64,000 nt of DNA from Paenibacillus dendritiformis. GTDB lineage: Bacteria; Bacillota; Bacilli; Paenibacillales; Paenibacillaceae. Below, piece after piece: positions 33,726 to 42,416 of this stretch (positions are counted from its first letter, which is position 1; each line of letters begins with the position of its first letter). The notes under the pieces were generated by a model, which saw nothing but the letters and a program-made list of their open reading frames with translations, did not search any database and was not told the origin of the DNA. The stretch covers positions 2,232,501-2,296,500 of the forward strand of contig NZ_AP025344.1 in the NCBI RefSeq assembly GCF_021654795.1. The letters are read 5' to 3'. The position numbers and the translations under genes were made by a program.

Positions 33726-35591
33726 ATGAACAGACTCGCATCTCGGGCTGGTCTGCTGCTGCTTCTCGTATCTGCCGCCCTGATGGCCGGGTTCAAGCAA
33801 GCTAACGAACCGCAGCAGGCGACATGGGTATGGCAGGCCGAGCGCATCGTTTCGGAGCCGAAGCAATTATTATCTTTTGCCAAAAATAATCGGATTGATG
33901 TACTGTACCTGCATATCCACCCGGATGTTCCGGAATCGGCATACCGCCAATTCGTGCGGGAGGCCGCCCAGGAAGGCATTGAAGTGCACGCGCTGGCGGG
34001 CGATCCGGCATGGGCGCTGCCGGAATACCGCGAGCGGATGTTGGCTTTTCTGCACAAAATCCAACATTATAATGCAGAAGCTGCGGAAGAGGAGCGGTTC
34101 CGGGGAATCCACCTTGATATCGAGCCGTATGTGCTTCCGCAATGGCAAGAGGACCCGAGCGAGATTATAGATGGGTGGATGGATAACCTCGACGTCTTCC
34201 TGGAAGCCGGACGGAAGACAGGCAATCTCGAGTTCGGCGTGGATATCCCGGTATGGTTCGACGGCTTCGCCGGAACAGATTCGTCGGAGGCTTCTTTGGC
34301 GGAATCGGTCATGAAGCGCTTTGATTCCACGACGCTGATGGCGTATCGTCACGAGCTGGAAGGAGGGAATGGGATCCTGGCCCTCATTCGCGAGGAGATG
34401 GCTATCGGGGATCGGCTTGGCACGAAGGTATTGGTCGGGATCAACGCCAAGCCGATGCCGGGCGAGGAGCATACGACCTTCGCCAATCAAGGGGCCGCGG
34501 CCATGGCCGATGCTTTGAAGCAGCTCGGCGCTTCGCTGGCGGGACATCCTTCCTTTGGAGGAACCGCCGTACACGATTACCGCTATTGGTACGACCTGAT
34601 GGCGCAGCAGCCGGATGTGCCCGATCCGGCGGATCCGGAACCAAAGCCGGAGCCCGATCCTGGCCCAGAGCTAGATCCAGAGCCCGATCCCGGGAACAAG
34701 CCTGAACCGGAACCGAACCCCGGCCCGGGACAGCCCGAACCCGCTCCGGAGCCCGATTGGGTCCCGGACGCTTCACTGATTGAACGCGTCAAGCCGATTG
34801 TCGGAACCTATATTTGGCGGGCCGAGCTGGCGATTCACCAGCCTGACCAGATCATTGCCTTTGCCCGGGACAAAGGCGTCAATCTGCTTTACGTTCGGTT
34901 GGATCTGGAGCAGCCGTACGACGTCTACCGCCCTCTCGTGAAGAAGGCTCATGAGGCGGGCATCGAGATGCACGCCATGGGGGGCCACCCCGGCTGGGCG
35001 CTGCAGGAGAATGCGCCGCGGATTCGCAGGCTGATCGACTATGTGAAGAAGTATAACCGCGCGGCGGAAGCCGATGAGCGCTTCCACGGCATCCATCTGG
35101 ATGTCGAACCGTATGTGATCCCGGATTGGTCGAGCCGAAAGGACGAGGTGCTGCGCCAATGGACAGCCAACATGAAGATGTTCGTGGAGGAGACGAAGCG
35201 GAATTCGAATTTGGAGACGAGCATCGATTTGGCGGTGTGGCTGGATCGGACCCATCTCTCTGACGAGCCGGATCTGTCGGTCAGCGAGTGGATGATCCGG
35301 ACGATGGATCATGTATCGCTGATGGCGTTCCGCAACACGGCCGACGGCTCGAACGGCATTGCGGCCGTTGTCCGCGAAGAGATGCGGATGGCCGATCGGC
35401 ACGGAAAGCCGCTCATCGTCACCGTCGAGATGAAGCGGAGTCCGGAAGGCGGCCATATTTCCTTTTTCGACAAAGGCAGCGCCGAGATGGAGAAGCAGCT
35501 CTCTCTCCTGCCTGAGCTATTAGGCGAGTTCACCGCTTATATCGGCAATGCGGTGCATGCCTATGATTATTGGAAGGAAGCGAAGCCTTGA
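33726..35591 (+). CDS. Secreted tandem TIM-barrel-like protein (two homologous domains)
   Basis: 621 residues with a signal peptide (MNRLASRAGLLLLLVSAALMAGF). Two similar ~270-residue domains lie at about 24-290 and 347-621. They share GIHLDIEPYVLPQW / GIHLDVEPYVIPDW, AGDPAWALPE / GGHPGWALQE, and GVDIPVWFDG / SIDLAVWLDR, ending in TAVHDYRYW / NAVHAYDYW. A ~50-residue Pro/Glu/Asp repeat linker joins them. The D-x-E pair at a strand end recalls GH18-like glycosidases, but no known family was recognised. ATG 33726 follows GGAGGAGATA. Probably acts on an extracellular polymer; this is inference. Confidence 0.75.
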   Translation: MNRLASRAGLLLLLVSAALMAGFKQANEPQQATWVWQAERIVSEPKQLLSFAKNNRIDVLYLHIHPDVPESAYRQFVREAAQEGIEVHALAGDPAWALPEYRERMLAFLHKIQHYNAEAAEEERFRGIHLDIEPYVLPQWQEDPSEIIDGWMDNLDVFLEAGRKTGNLEFGVDIPVWFDGFAGTDSSEASLAESVMKRFDSTTLMAYRHELEGGNGILALIREEMAIGDRLGTKVLVGINAKPMPGEEHTTFANQGAAAMADALKQLGASLAGHPSFGGTAVHDYRYWYDLMAQQPDVPDPADPEPKPEPDPGPELDPEPDPGNKPEPEPNPGPGQPEPAPEPDWVPDASLIERVKPIVGTYIWRAELAIHQPDQIIAFARDKGVNLLYVRLDLEQPYDVYRPLVKKAHEAGIEMHAMGGHPGWALQENAPRIRRLIDYVKKYNRAAEADERFHGIHLDVEPYVIPDWSSRKDEVLRQWTANMKMFVEETKRNSNLETSIDLAVWLDRTHLSDEPDLSVSEWMIRTMDHVSLMAFRNTADGSNGIAAVVREEMRMADRHGKPLIVTVEMKRSPEGGHISFFDKGSAEMEKQLSLLPELLGEFTAYIGNAVHAYDYWKEAKP

Positions 35592-35634
35592 TGCGGCTTT
35601 CCTTGGCCCCTTCTGGCCGTTAATCCGTCCAAGC

Positions 35635-35685
35635 AAGACCACTTTCTCTTCCGGGTATGTTCTTCTTGATGAAGAAAGTGGTCTT
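35635..35685. terminator. Long hairpin after the TIM-barrel gene
   Basis: Perfect 13-base arms AAGACCACTTTCT (35635-35647) and AGAAAGTGGTCTT (35673-35685). There is no good U-run on either side, so termination is likely but not certain. Confidence 0.55.
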
Positions 35686-35843
35686 CGCTCGTTCAATTCG
35701 AGCCTTGAAGCAAGACAGAGAGCAAGAGAGCGGGTTGAAGGGGTTTATTTACGGGAAAACGGATCATACTGAATAATGACCCCGTGTGCCGGACAAGACG
35801 CGTTTGCGCAGACAGGCTGAAAATAACCTGAATACATAAATTA

Positions 35844-35872
35844 TTTTCTTGTAATTGGTTGGACGGTATGAT
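35844..35872 (+). promoter_or_regulatory. Possible sigma-A promoter of rplS
   Basis: TATGAT at 35867-35872 with a weak TTTTCT 17 bases upstream, in an AT-rich stretch; the predicted leader is ~100 nt. Confidence 0.4.
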
Positions 35873-35883
35873 AGAATTACTTC

Positions 35884-35980
35884 TGTTGTTTGGAATACGG
35901 TGGTCCTCTATATTCGATGAGGTCGAGCGCATGGGGCGCTCCCGAGATGTATGAACACCTGTGTGGAAGGAGGGAGTCCA
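35884..35980 (+). promoter_or_regulatory. Structured rplS leader, possible L19 autoregulatory element
   Basis: The leader contains hairpins GAGCGC/GCGCTC (near 35924-35941) and CCTC..GAGG, and ends at the RBS GGAAGGAGGGAG. Its position and the GGAATACGGTGG stretch recall the Bacillota L19 leader RNA. The assignment is by position and partial memory of the motif. Confidence 0.4.
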
Positions 35981-35982
35981 AG

Positions 35983-36324
35983 ATGAATATCGTTCAAGCA
36001 ATTACGCAAGACCAGCTTCGCAAGGATATTCCTAGCTTTCGTCCCGGCGATACTTTGAAAGTATATGTAAAAGTTATCGAGGGATCCCGCGAGCGTGTCC
36101 AGTTGTTCGAAGGTGTGGTCATTAAGCGTCGTGGCGGCGGAATCAGCGAAACATTCACCGTTCGTAAGATTTCTTACGGGGTAGGTGTTGAGCGTACGTT
36201 CCCGCTTCATACGCCTAAAATCGATAGAATCGAAGTGGCTCGCCGTGGTAAAGTGCGTCGTGCGAAGCTTTATTATCTTCGCAATCTTCGCGGTAAAGCA
36301 GCGAGAATCAAAGAAATCCGTTAA
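35983..36324 (+). CDS. rplS: 50S ribosomal protein L19
   Basis: 113 residues, full length for L19: [60 protein letters not shown] and the C-terminal [24 protein letters not shown]. It sits at the 30S/50S interface. ATG 35983 follows GGAAGGAGGGAG; upstream in-frame starts have no RBS. A terminator separates it from lepB. Confidence 0.98.
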   Translation: MNIVQAITQDQLRKDIPSFRPGDTLKVYVKVIEGSRERVQLFEGVVIKRRGGGISETFTVRKISYGVGVERTFPLHTPKIDRIEVARRGKVRRAKLYYLRNLRGKAARIKEIR

Positions 36325-36330
36325 GGAACC

Positions 36331-36360
36331 GGGGGCTTGCTTGACTGCAAGTCCCTTTTG
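36331..36360 (+). terminator. Intrinsic terminator after rplS
   Basis: GGGGGCTTGC pairs with GCAAGTCCC (one G-T), loop TTGACT, then TTTTGC. Confidence 0.8.
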
Positions 36361-36389
36361 CTATTTTATTCCACGTGAGTGGCCAAAGC

Positions 36390-36419
36390 TTGCATGTTCG
36401 CCTATCGATAGCGTATGAT
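36390..36419 (+). promoter_or_regulatory. Sigma-A promoter of lepB-rbgA
   Basis: TTGCAT (36390-36395), 18-base spacer, TATGAT (36414-36419), 42 bases before the lepB start. Confidence 0.55.
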
Positions 36420-36461
36420 ATGACTGCATAGCAGCAATTCGAGGAAAGCGGGGCACTGCCG

Positions 36462-37085
36462 ATGGATCAACACGACCAAATGATGCAACCGAATGCGGCG
36501 GAAGAGCCGCCAACCAAAAAGCCGCAAGCGAAAAACGAGCTACTGGAGTGGGTGAAAGCGATTGCGATTGCCGTTGTGCTCGTCGTCATCGTGCGATGGC
36601 TTTTGTTTGCTCCGTTTATCGTAGACGGCCCTTCTATGGAACCGAATTTCTGGACGGGCGAGCGACTTATTGTGAATAAAGTACTGTATGATTTCCGCGA
36701 GCCGAAGCGCGGGGAAGTGGTCGTCTTCCACGTACCGGAGGAGAATCGCGATTTGATTAAGCGGGTTATCGGCGTGGCCGGGGATACGATTGAGTACCGC
36801 GGCGACGATCTGTACGTCAATGGCAATAAGGTTGAAGAACCTTACATACAAGAAGCGCTGGACGAAGCTCATAAAAATGGCGAGCTGTACAATGACCGCG
36901 ATTTCCCGAATGATCTGATTCAAAAGAACACGGTGCCGGAAGGGCACATTTTCGTTATGGGGGATCACCGGAACAACAGCACGGACAGCCGCATGCTTGG
37001 ATTTATTTCGCTGAAGGACGTCATCGGAAGAGCGGATGTTATTTTCTGGCCGCCATCACATGCGAAGCTCGTACAACACCATTAG
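36462..37085 (+). CDS. lepB: Type I signal peptidase
   Basis: 207 residues, a membrane-bound serine/lysine protease that removes signal peptides outside the membrane. A charged cytoplasmic N-terminus is followed by one transmembrane helix (~31-50). The catalytic Ser58 is in FIVDGPSMEPNF, Lys100 in DLIKRVIGVAGD, and the box E motif GHIFVMGDHRNNSTDSRMLG follows. It is placed between rplS and rbgA, unlike in B. subtilis. It would process the secreted proteins encoded at 9624 and 33726, among others. Confidence 0.95.
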   Translation: MDQHDQMMQPNAAEEPPTKKPQAKNELLEWVKAIAIAVVLVVIVRWLLFAPFIVDGPSMEPNFWTGERLIVNKVLYDFREPKRGEVVVFHVPEENRDLIKRVIGVAGDTIEYRGDDLYVNGNKVEEPYIQEALDEAHKNGELYNDRDFPNDLIQKNTVPEGHIFVMGDHRNNSTDSRMLGFISLKDVIGRADVIFWPPSHAKLVQHH

Positions 37086-37121
37086 ACAGGCAGGAACTGA
37101 ATCATCAGGAGGTGGATGCCG

Positions 37122-38012
37122 ATGACTATCCAATGGTTCCCCGGGCATATGACGCGCGCCCGGCGGCAGATCCAGGAGAAGCTCAAGCTCATTGATGTCG
37201 CCATCGAACTATTGGACGCGCGGTTGCCCATGTCCAGCCGCAATCCGATGATTGGCGACATTTTGCAAAATAAGCCGCGGCTCATTTTATTGAACAAGGC
37301 GGATCTCGCCGATCCGGAGATGAATGCGCGCTGGCTGCAGGCGTTCCGCGGCGAAGGGCATGCGGCCCTGGCGATCGACGCCTCGACGGGGACGAATGTC
37401 GCCCAGATACCTGGCGAAGCCCGGAAGCTGCTGGAAGAGAAAATTCAGCGCCAGCTCGCAAAGGGAATGAAGCCGCGACCGGTGCGCGCGCTTATCGTCG
37501 GCATCCCGAATGTCGGCAAATCGACACTCATCAACAAGCTGGCTGGCCGAAGCGTGGCCGCGACCGGCGATCGCCCAGGGGTCACCAAGGGACAGCAGTG
37601 GATTAAGGTCGGCTCTGAAATGGAGCTGCTCGATACCCCGGGTATTTTGTGGCCCAAGTTCGAGGACCAGGAAGTCGGCTATCGGCTTGCGGCGACCGGA
37701 GCGATCAAGGATGAAATATTGAACGTCGAAGACATCGCGTTCTATTCGCTCAAGCAACTGGCCGATCAGTACCGGGAGCGTCTCAATGAACGTTACGGCC
37801 TCGATATTCCGCCGGAAGGCGGCCGGGAACAAGATGAGATTGTCGAGATAATGGAAGCGATCGGCCGCAAGCGCGGATGTCTGATGGCTGGCGGACGCGT
37901 CGATCTGGAGAAAGCGTCAAGCCTCATCTTGCGGGATCTGCGCGGAGGCAAGCTGGGCCGGATTACGCTCGAGGAGCCGTATTCCTTCCTCGTCAATGAG
38001 AACGGGAATTGA
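37122..38012 (+). CDS. rbgA: Ribosome biogenesis GTPase RbgA (YlqF)
   Basis: 296 residues, a circularly permuted GTPase needed for late 50S assembly. The motif order is G4 (LNKADL), G5-like region, then G1 ([15 protein letters not shown]), G2/G3 ([23 protein letters not shown]). The start [10 protein letters not shown] is identical to the B. subtilis protein. ATG 37122 is used because AGGAGGTGG (37107-37115) is then 6 bases away; ATG 37116 abuts the RBS. A C-terminal ANTAR-like RNA-binding helix bundle follows. Confidence 0.96.
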   Translation: MTIQWFPGHMTRARRQIQEKLKLIDVAIELLDARLPMSSRNPMIGDILQNKPRLILLNKADLADPEMNARWLQAFRGEGHAALAIDASTGTNVAQIPGEARKLLEEKIQRQLAKGMKPRPVRALIVGIPNVGKSTLINKLAGRSVAATGDRPGVTKGQQWIKVGSEMELLDTPGILWPKFEDQEVGYRLAATGAIKDEILNVEDIAFYSLKQLADQYRERLNERYGLDIPPEGGREQDEIVEIMEAIGRKRGCLMAGGRVDLEKASSLILRDLRGGKLGRITLEEPYSFLVNENGN

Positions 38013-38019
38013 ACGGGAG

Positions 38020-38062
38020 AACGCCGTATGCGCCGATTCATCGGACGCGCGGCGTTTTTTTG
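38020..38062 (+). terminator. Intrinsic terminator after rbgA
   Basis: AACGCCG (38020-38026) pairs with CGGCGTT (38050-38056), with an inner pair GCG/CGC, followed by a run of T. Confidence 0.8.
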
Positions 38063-38182
38063 ATCTGTGACACATTTTCTGTCTCTACTGCATTTTCCCT
38101 GCCGGTCAACCGCATCAAAAACTAGCGTATGGCATAGAAGCCATTTTCCAATCAGTCAAGGGTGAACTCCATGTGTACAGGC

Positions 38183-38500
38183 TCTTATGAGCACTCTCCC
38201 ATCGGGTCAGGGAATGTGTATATGTGGGGGGGGGGGCTTATGAGCACTCTCCCATCGGGTCAGGGAATGCGTATGTGTGGGCTCTTATGAGCACTCTCCC
38301 ATTGGGTCAGGGAATGCGTATGTGTGTGGGCTCTTATGGGCAATCTCCCATTGGGGCAGGGAATGCGTATGTGTGGAGGGTCTTATGACACTCTCCCATT
38401 GGGTCAGGGAACTGAGCGTGTGTGGGCTCTTATGAGCATTCTCCCATCCGGTCAGGAAGGCCCGGAGATCTTCTCGTACCCGTACCCTTAGCTCAGAAGG
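38183..38500. repeat. Second array of the CTCCCAT-core repeat (six units)
   Basis: Units with the core CTTATGAGCACTCTCCCATY and GGTCAGGGAATG start at 38189, 38242, 38289, 38338, 38387 and 38434 (spacings 53, 47, 49, 49, 47). Core and period match the array at 7867-8905. The last unit, read on the minus strand, continues into CTGAGCTAAGGG, matching the start of the ~140-bp units at 8981-9365. A run of twelve G at 38226-38237 interrupts the first spacer. Confidence 0.9.
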
Positions 38501-38894
38501 CTGTTCTTGAGCTTCAGTCCATTCGGATAATCGCTTATGGTTAATGAATTTCAAAGAAGGGCGTATGAGATAGACTGACCGAAAGGGATATTGATGAAAA
38601 GGATGGGAGTAGAAGATTCGGTTCAACCTGATCAGAGGGGAGACTGGCGAAAAGAGCAGGAATCATGGCTGCTCACAGCTACACAAAAATTGGTGCCATT
38701 CGCATGAAGGTGAAACACGCTAGTCCGAATTCGGCACAAAATGACATGTTGTTCCATATGCAGAACATATGTCGTTATTTGGCGTATAGATAGATGTGAA
38801 AAAGCACTCGTATCGGGGAGCTCTGCCAAGCGGGACGGATGATGGAAACTAAAGGAAAAACAGGCGAGTGAAGTGCAGGAAGAGGGGATAGGTT

Positions 38895-39557
38895 ATGGGG
38901 CAACGCAAGACAGCGGAACCAGAGGCGGAAGCGATTGATCTGACCGCATGGGAGAAGCGGTTATGGGAGGAAGGGCTTCAGTATGTGGCCGGTATTGATG
39001 AGGTCGGGCGGGGCTGCCTGTTCGGCGATGTGGTTGCGGCGGCGGTCATACTTCCTGCGGGTATCGTGATTGAGGGGATAAATGATTCGAAGAAGCTATC
39101 GGCCAAAAAGCGGGAGGCGCTCTACGAAGAGATCACGGAATGCGCAGTCGCTTGGTCTGTCGCGCAGGTCGACGTGTCGACCATTGATCGCATCAATATT
39201 AAGCAGGCTTCTCGCCTGGCCATGAAGCAGGCCGTCGATGGGCTCGGCGTCCGACCAGACATGCTGCTAATCGACGCGGAGCGGATTGATTGCCCGCTGC
39301 CGCAGGAAGCGATTGTGAAAGGGGACGCGAACAGCCAATCTATCGCTGCGGCTTCGATTGTCGCCAAGGTAACGCGCGATCGGCTGTGCGCTGGCTTGTG
39401 GGACGAGCTCTACCCTGACTATGGCATTGCCGTACATAAAGGATATGCAACGAAGCTGCATCGAGAGCAGCTGGAGCGGCTCGGACCGACACCGATGCAC
39501 CGCAAGTCGTTCCTGAAGTCGCTCTTCCCGGAGGAAGAGCAGTTGAGCCTGTTCTAG
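38895..39557 (+). CDS. rnhB: Ribonuclease HII
   Basis: 220 residues; cleaves RNA of RNA-DNA hybrids and removes single ribonucleotides from DNA. The catalytic GIDEVGRG motif (Asp35, Glu36) is present, with NDSKKLSAKKRE, LLIDAERID, and the fourth acidic residue in YPDYGIAVHKGYATKLH. The start ATG 38895 follows GAGGGGATAGG. The position between rbgA and ylqG is conserved. Confidence 0.96.
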   Translation: MGQRKTAEPEAEAIDLTAWEKRLWEEGLQYVAGIDEVGRGCLFGDVVAAAVILPAGIVIEGINDSKKLSAKKREALYEEITECAVAWSVAQVDVSTIDRINIKQASRLAMKQAVDGLGVRPDMLLIDAERIDCPLPQEAIVKGDANSQSIAAASIVAKVTRDRLCAGLWDELYPDYGIAVHKGYATKLHREQLERLGPTPMHRKSFLKSLFPEEEQLSLF

Positions 39558-39588
39558 GGATTTGCGATTATAGGGATCTGGTCTGGCT

Positions 39589-39615
39589 TATATTACGGCC
39601 TGAGTTTGCCGATAT
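39589..39615 (+). promoter_or_regulatory. Sigma-D-like promoter upstream of ylqG
   Basis: TATA (39589-39592), 15 bases, then a perfect GCCGATAT (39608-39615), 37 bases before the ylqG start. The -35 matches TAAA at 3 of 4. Confidence 0.55.
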
Positions 39616-39651
39616 AGAAATATATTGTTCTTAAGGAACGGGGGTTGGCCA

Positions 39652-41616
39652 GTGAATATTTCCCAGATGGTGCGCGGCTTGGTTGGGGAGGCGAGACCCG
39701 GCGAGCAGCGGACGTTGGAATTGAAAAGCGGCCAGGTGGTGCGCGGCACCGTCGCCAGCGTGGCCGAGAACGGGCGCGAGGCCGTCATTCAAATTAACGG
39801 GGTGCCGGTACGTGCTGTGCTGGATACGCCAATGCGCCCGGGACAGACGGCTTGGCTTCAGGTGCAGGGTCAGCAGGCGGACGGCATGATTATGCTGAAG
39901 GCGGCTGACGGTCCGGCGTTCGCTCAGCTCCCTTCAATAGAGGAAGCGCTGAAGCAATCCGGTCTTCCGGACGAAGGTTGGGCTAGAAGACTGCTGCACG
40001 AGCTGCAAAAGGGCGGTCTGCCGCTGACGAAGGAGCTTGCATCGCGGTTGGCGCAGGCGCTGGCGGCTAAGCCGCCAGCCGTTCCGGCCGAGCAATGGAT
40101 GCAGGCGGCGGGTCTTGCCTTGCGCCGCCAACTGCCGTTGAGCGGTGAGACGCTGCGCGGCCTGCAGCAGGCGATGTTCGGCAAGCCGCTCAATGATCTG
40201 CTTGCCGGCTTTCAGCGTACGGGCGAGGCTGCGCTCGCCCGGAGCGCAGGAGGAACGGCGGGCGGGACAGCTCCTTGGGCTGCTCCGCTTCGGGAAGCAC
40301 AGGCGCTGGTTCGCGACATAATGGCGTCGCTACCGCGCATGGATTCCGCTTCCGGTGCCGGGCCAAGCAGCCAAGCCCCAGCTCCGGCCACCGCGGGAGG
40401 GAACCCGGCGTCGCCGGCCGCGGCTTCAGCTGCGGGTCAATCCGCCACGGGCAGCTCGTTGGCAGGGAATGCCGCCGCGAGCGCGGGCAGCAGACCCGAT
40501 GCCGGGCAGGCGGGCACAGGCGCTTCGCCAGCGGCATCTGGAGCGGCAGGGCCTACGGCATCAACGGGCACCGCTGCTGCGGGAGGCGAAAGCGCTCCTG
40601 GCGGGACGGCAACGGCCGCCAGTGGGCTCGCCCAGGCACCCGCCGCGGGAGGAGGCGCCTGGATTGGGCGCCTTCTCCAACTGCTCGGCGTGCCGCATGA
40701 GCAGCAGGTGCATCGCGCGGCCGTCCTGGAGATGACGGCCGCAGGGAGCGGGACGCCGCAAGGCGAAGGCGTCCCGGGACACGGCGCGGCAGCGGAGAGC
40801 ACCGCCGTCCGGCCGCAACCCGGCTCAGCCGCGCCGCCAGCGGCTGGCGCGGCCGATACAGCGGCGCAGGCTCCGGCGATGCCGGGAACGCCTGCGCCGC
40901 CGGAGGCGGCTGCGCGCCCTCAAGCGCCGCACACGCCCGCGCCGGGCGGCACGCCGGGGCAGGCTCCGGCCGCAGAGCCCGGAGCCGCAGCGCGTGCCGC
41001 GGCCGCCACAGCGCCGGAAGCGGCTCAGGCGCAGCCGCAGCAGAGCGCGGCGCAGGCGACCGCCGCGCCGGCGGAGTCGCTGAAGAGCGCGCTGCTTCAG
41101 CTCCTCCAGAGCGAGACGCTGCCGCCGGCAGTTCGCGAGGCGGCACAGCAGCTGGTCCATCAGATTACCGGCCAGCAGCTGCTGTTGACAAGCGATCGGC
41201 AAGCGCCGTTCACGCATGTCACCCTGTTCGTGCCGCTCGTGACGCCGGACGGCCAGCAGACGGCTGCCGTCCATATCCAGTCGCGGCAGAGCCGCCGCGG
41301 CGAGCTGGAGTCGGACAACTGCCGCCTCTGGTTCGATCTGAACATGAAGGCGCTGGGACGGACGCTCGTCGACGTTCAGGTCGTAGAGCGGGCCGTGGCG
41401 CTACATATTCATCAAGCGAATGAGGGCATCGGTGAATGGCTGGGCGGGTTCCGCGGCGAGGTGGAGGAAGCGATGAATCGGATCGGATATCAGTTATCGG
41501 CGTTCCGCATTTTGCCGATGCCGGAGACGAAGACGGACGAGCCAAAGAACCGGACCGGGATTGATATGGACGATTATGCGCTTCAGCCGTACAAAGGGGT
41601 AGATATTAAAATATGA
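39652..41616 (+). CDS. ylqG: YlqG-like protein with FliK-type C-terminal region
   Basis: 654 residues, starting at GTG 39652 after a G-rich RBS. The N-terminal ~190 residues are globular (QRTLELKSGQVVRGTVASV...). Residues ~210-490 are a very low-complexity Ala/Pro/Gly/Gln segment. The C-terminal ~130 residues (CRLWFDLNMKALGRTLVDVQVVERAVALHIHQAN) have the spacing of a flagellar hook-length-control (FliK C-terminal) fold; that likeness is my inference. Its stop overlaps the next ATG. In B. subtilis ylqG also sits between rnhB and ylqH. Function unproven. Confidence 0.75.
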   Translation: MNISQMVRGLVGEARPGEQRTLELKSGQVVRGTVASVAENGREAVIQINGVPVRAVLDTPMRPGQTAWLQVQGQQADGMIMLKAADGPAFAQLPSIEEALKQSGLPDEGWARRLLHELQKGGLPLTKELASRLAQALAAKPPAVPAEQWMQAAGLALRRQLPLSGETLRGLQQAMFGKPLNDLLAGFQRTGEAALARSAGGTAGGTAPWAAPLREAQALVRDIMASLPRMDSASGAGPSSQAPAPATAGGNPASPAAASAAGQSATGSSLAGNAAASAGSRPDAGQAGTGASPAASGAAGPTASTGTAAAGGESAPGGTATAASGLAQAPAAGGGAWIGRLLQLLGVPHEQQVHRAAVLEMTAAGSGTPQGEGVPGHGAAAESTAVRPQPGSAAPPAAGAADTAAQAPAMPGTPAPPEAAARPQAPHTPAPGGTPGQAPAAEPGAAARAAAATAPEAAQAQPQQSAAQATAAPAESLKSALLQLLQSETLPPAVREAAQQLVHQITGQQLLLTSDRQAPFTHVTLFVPLVTPDGQQTAAVHIQSRQSRRGELESDNCRLWFDLNMKALGRTLVDVQVVERAVALHIHQANEGIGEWLGGFRGEVEEAMNRIGYQLSAFRILPMPETKTDEPKNRTGIDMDDYALQPYKGVDIKI

Positions 41617-41933
41617 AAGACCCGGAAGCATCATCCCGGACAACCGGGCGCTATCAACGGAAGACGGCGGTCGCGCTGTCCTACAAGCCGGAGCAGCATG
41701 AGGCGCCGGTTGTCGTCGCCAAAGGGCAGGGGCAGCTGGCCGAACAAATATTGGAGAAGGCGAAGGAGAGCGGCGTGCCGATCCAGGAGGACGCCTCTTT
41801 GGTGGAGGTGCTCTCCAAGCTGGACATCGACCAGCAGATTCCGGCCGAGCTGTATCATCTGGTGGCGGAAGTGCTGACCTTCATCTACCGGACCGATCAA
41901 CGGGCCGAGAAAGGATGGAATCGTCATGAATGA
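41613..41933 (+). CDS. ylqH: FlhB C-terminal-domain-like protein YlqH
   Basis: 106 residues resembling the cytoplasmic export-switch domain of FlhB (AVALSYKPEQHEAPVVVAKGQGQLAEQILEKAKESGVPIQEDASLVEVLSKLDIDQQIPAELYHLVAEVLTFIY). There are no transmembrane helices, and RKTAVAL stands where the autocleaved NPTH of FlhB would be, so it cannot self-cleave. Overlap of four bases with ylqG indicates translational coupling. A role beside FliK-like YlqG in secretion switching is plausible but unproven. Confidence 0.85.
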   Translation: MKDPEASSRTTGRYQRKTAVALSYKPEQHEAPVVVAKGQGQLAEQILEKAKESGVPIQEDASLVEVLSKLDIDQQIPAELYHLVAEVLTFIYRTDQRAEKGWNRHE

Positions 41934-42360
41934 GTTCCGCCGCGGCGCGGGGAGCTTTATGCAGGATAAGCAGACCGGGAAAAGACGGAGCGGCGGCCTC
42001 AACCGGAAGGAGAAGGGGGCGGTCGCGGAACGGCTGGCAGCCGAGCAGCTTCAAGCGCTCGGCTATCGCATTATTCACAGGAACTGGCGCTGCCCCATAG
42101 GCGAAATTGACATCGTCGCACGCGACGGCAATTGTTGGGTTTTCGTCGAGGTGCGCAGCCGGTACGGCACTGCCGGGGCGGAGGAGGCTGCCGAAGCCAT
42201 TGACTGGCGGAAGCAGCACAAGGTTAGAGCCGTGGCCGAAGTGTACGTGAACCGTTACCGGCTCCATGAAGCGGAAATCCGCTTCGACGCTGTCGCGGTT
42301 GCCTTGGGTCGCGCCCCTTCTTTTCCTCCGGACATTACGGTGTTCCGCAATGCATTTTAA
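41926..42360 (+). CDS. yraN: YraN / UPF0102 family nuclease-fold protein
   Basis: 144 residues with a restriction-endonuclease-like core: GAVAERLAAEQLQALGYRIIHRNWRCPIGEIDIVARDGNCWVFVEVRSR (E ... GEID ... EVR, equivalent to the PD-ExK site), then KQHKVRAVAEVYV. Overlaps the end of ylqH by 8 bases. The role is uncertain; it often neighbours rnhB and the ComM-like gene, as here. The first ~25 residues are a variable basic extension. Confidence 0.9.
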   Translation: MNEFRRGAGSFMQDKQTGKRRSGGLNRKEKGAVAERLAAEQLQALGYRIIHRNWRCPIGEIDIVARDGNCWVFVEVRSRYGTAGAEEAAEAIDWRKQHKVRAVAEVYVNRYRLHEAEIRFDAVAVALGRAPSFPPDITVFRNAF

Positions 42361-42416
42361 TCGATGAGACGGTCGTCTCTCCTATGATGTTCCCCCCGGG
42401 AAAGGCGTATGCTTCG

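Larger units (their letters stand above)
35592..35982. other. 391-bp gap: hairpin, promoter and leader of rplS
   Basis: It contains the hairpin at 35635-35685, an AT-rich stretch around 35800-35850, the likely rplS promoter and its leader. No additional gene is supported. Confidence 0.6.
38013..38894. other. 882-bp gap: terminator, repeat array, no recognised gene
   Basis: Holds the rbgA terminator, six copies of the dispersed 49-bp-type repeat (38183-38500), and degenerate pieces of the ~140-bp type (for example GACCGAAAGG and GATGAAAAGGATGGGAG around 38576-38612). The region 38650-38880 has no frame with RBS and family signature. Confidence 0.6.

Noticed and set aside
38285..38626. Minus-strand 113-residue frame containing LTGWENAHK
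   Set aside because: It is the translation of the repeat array, without RBS or independent support.
40275..41146. Several long frames on both strands within ylqG
   Set aside because: Products of the Ala/Pro/Gly-rich low-complexity segment; only the frame continuous with conserved ends is coding.
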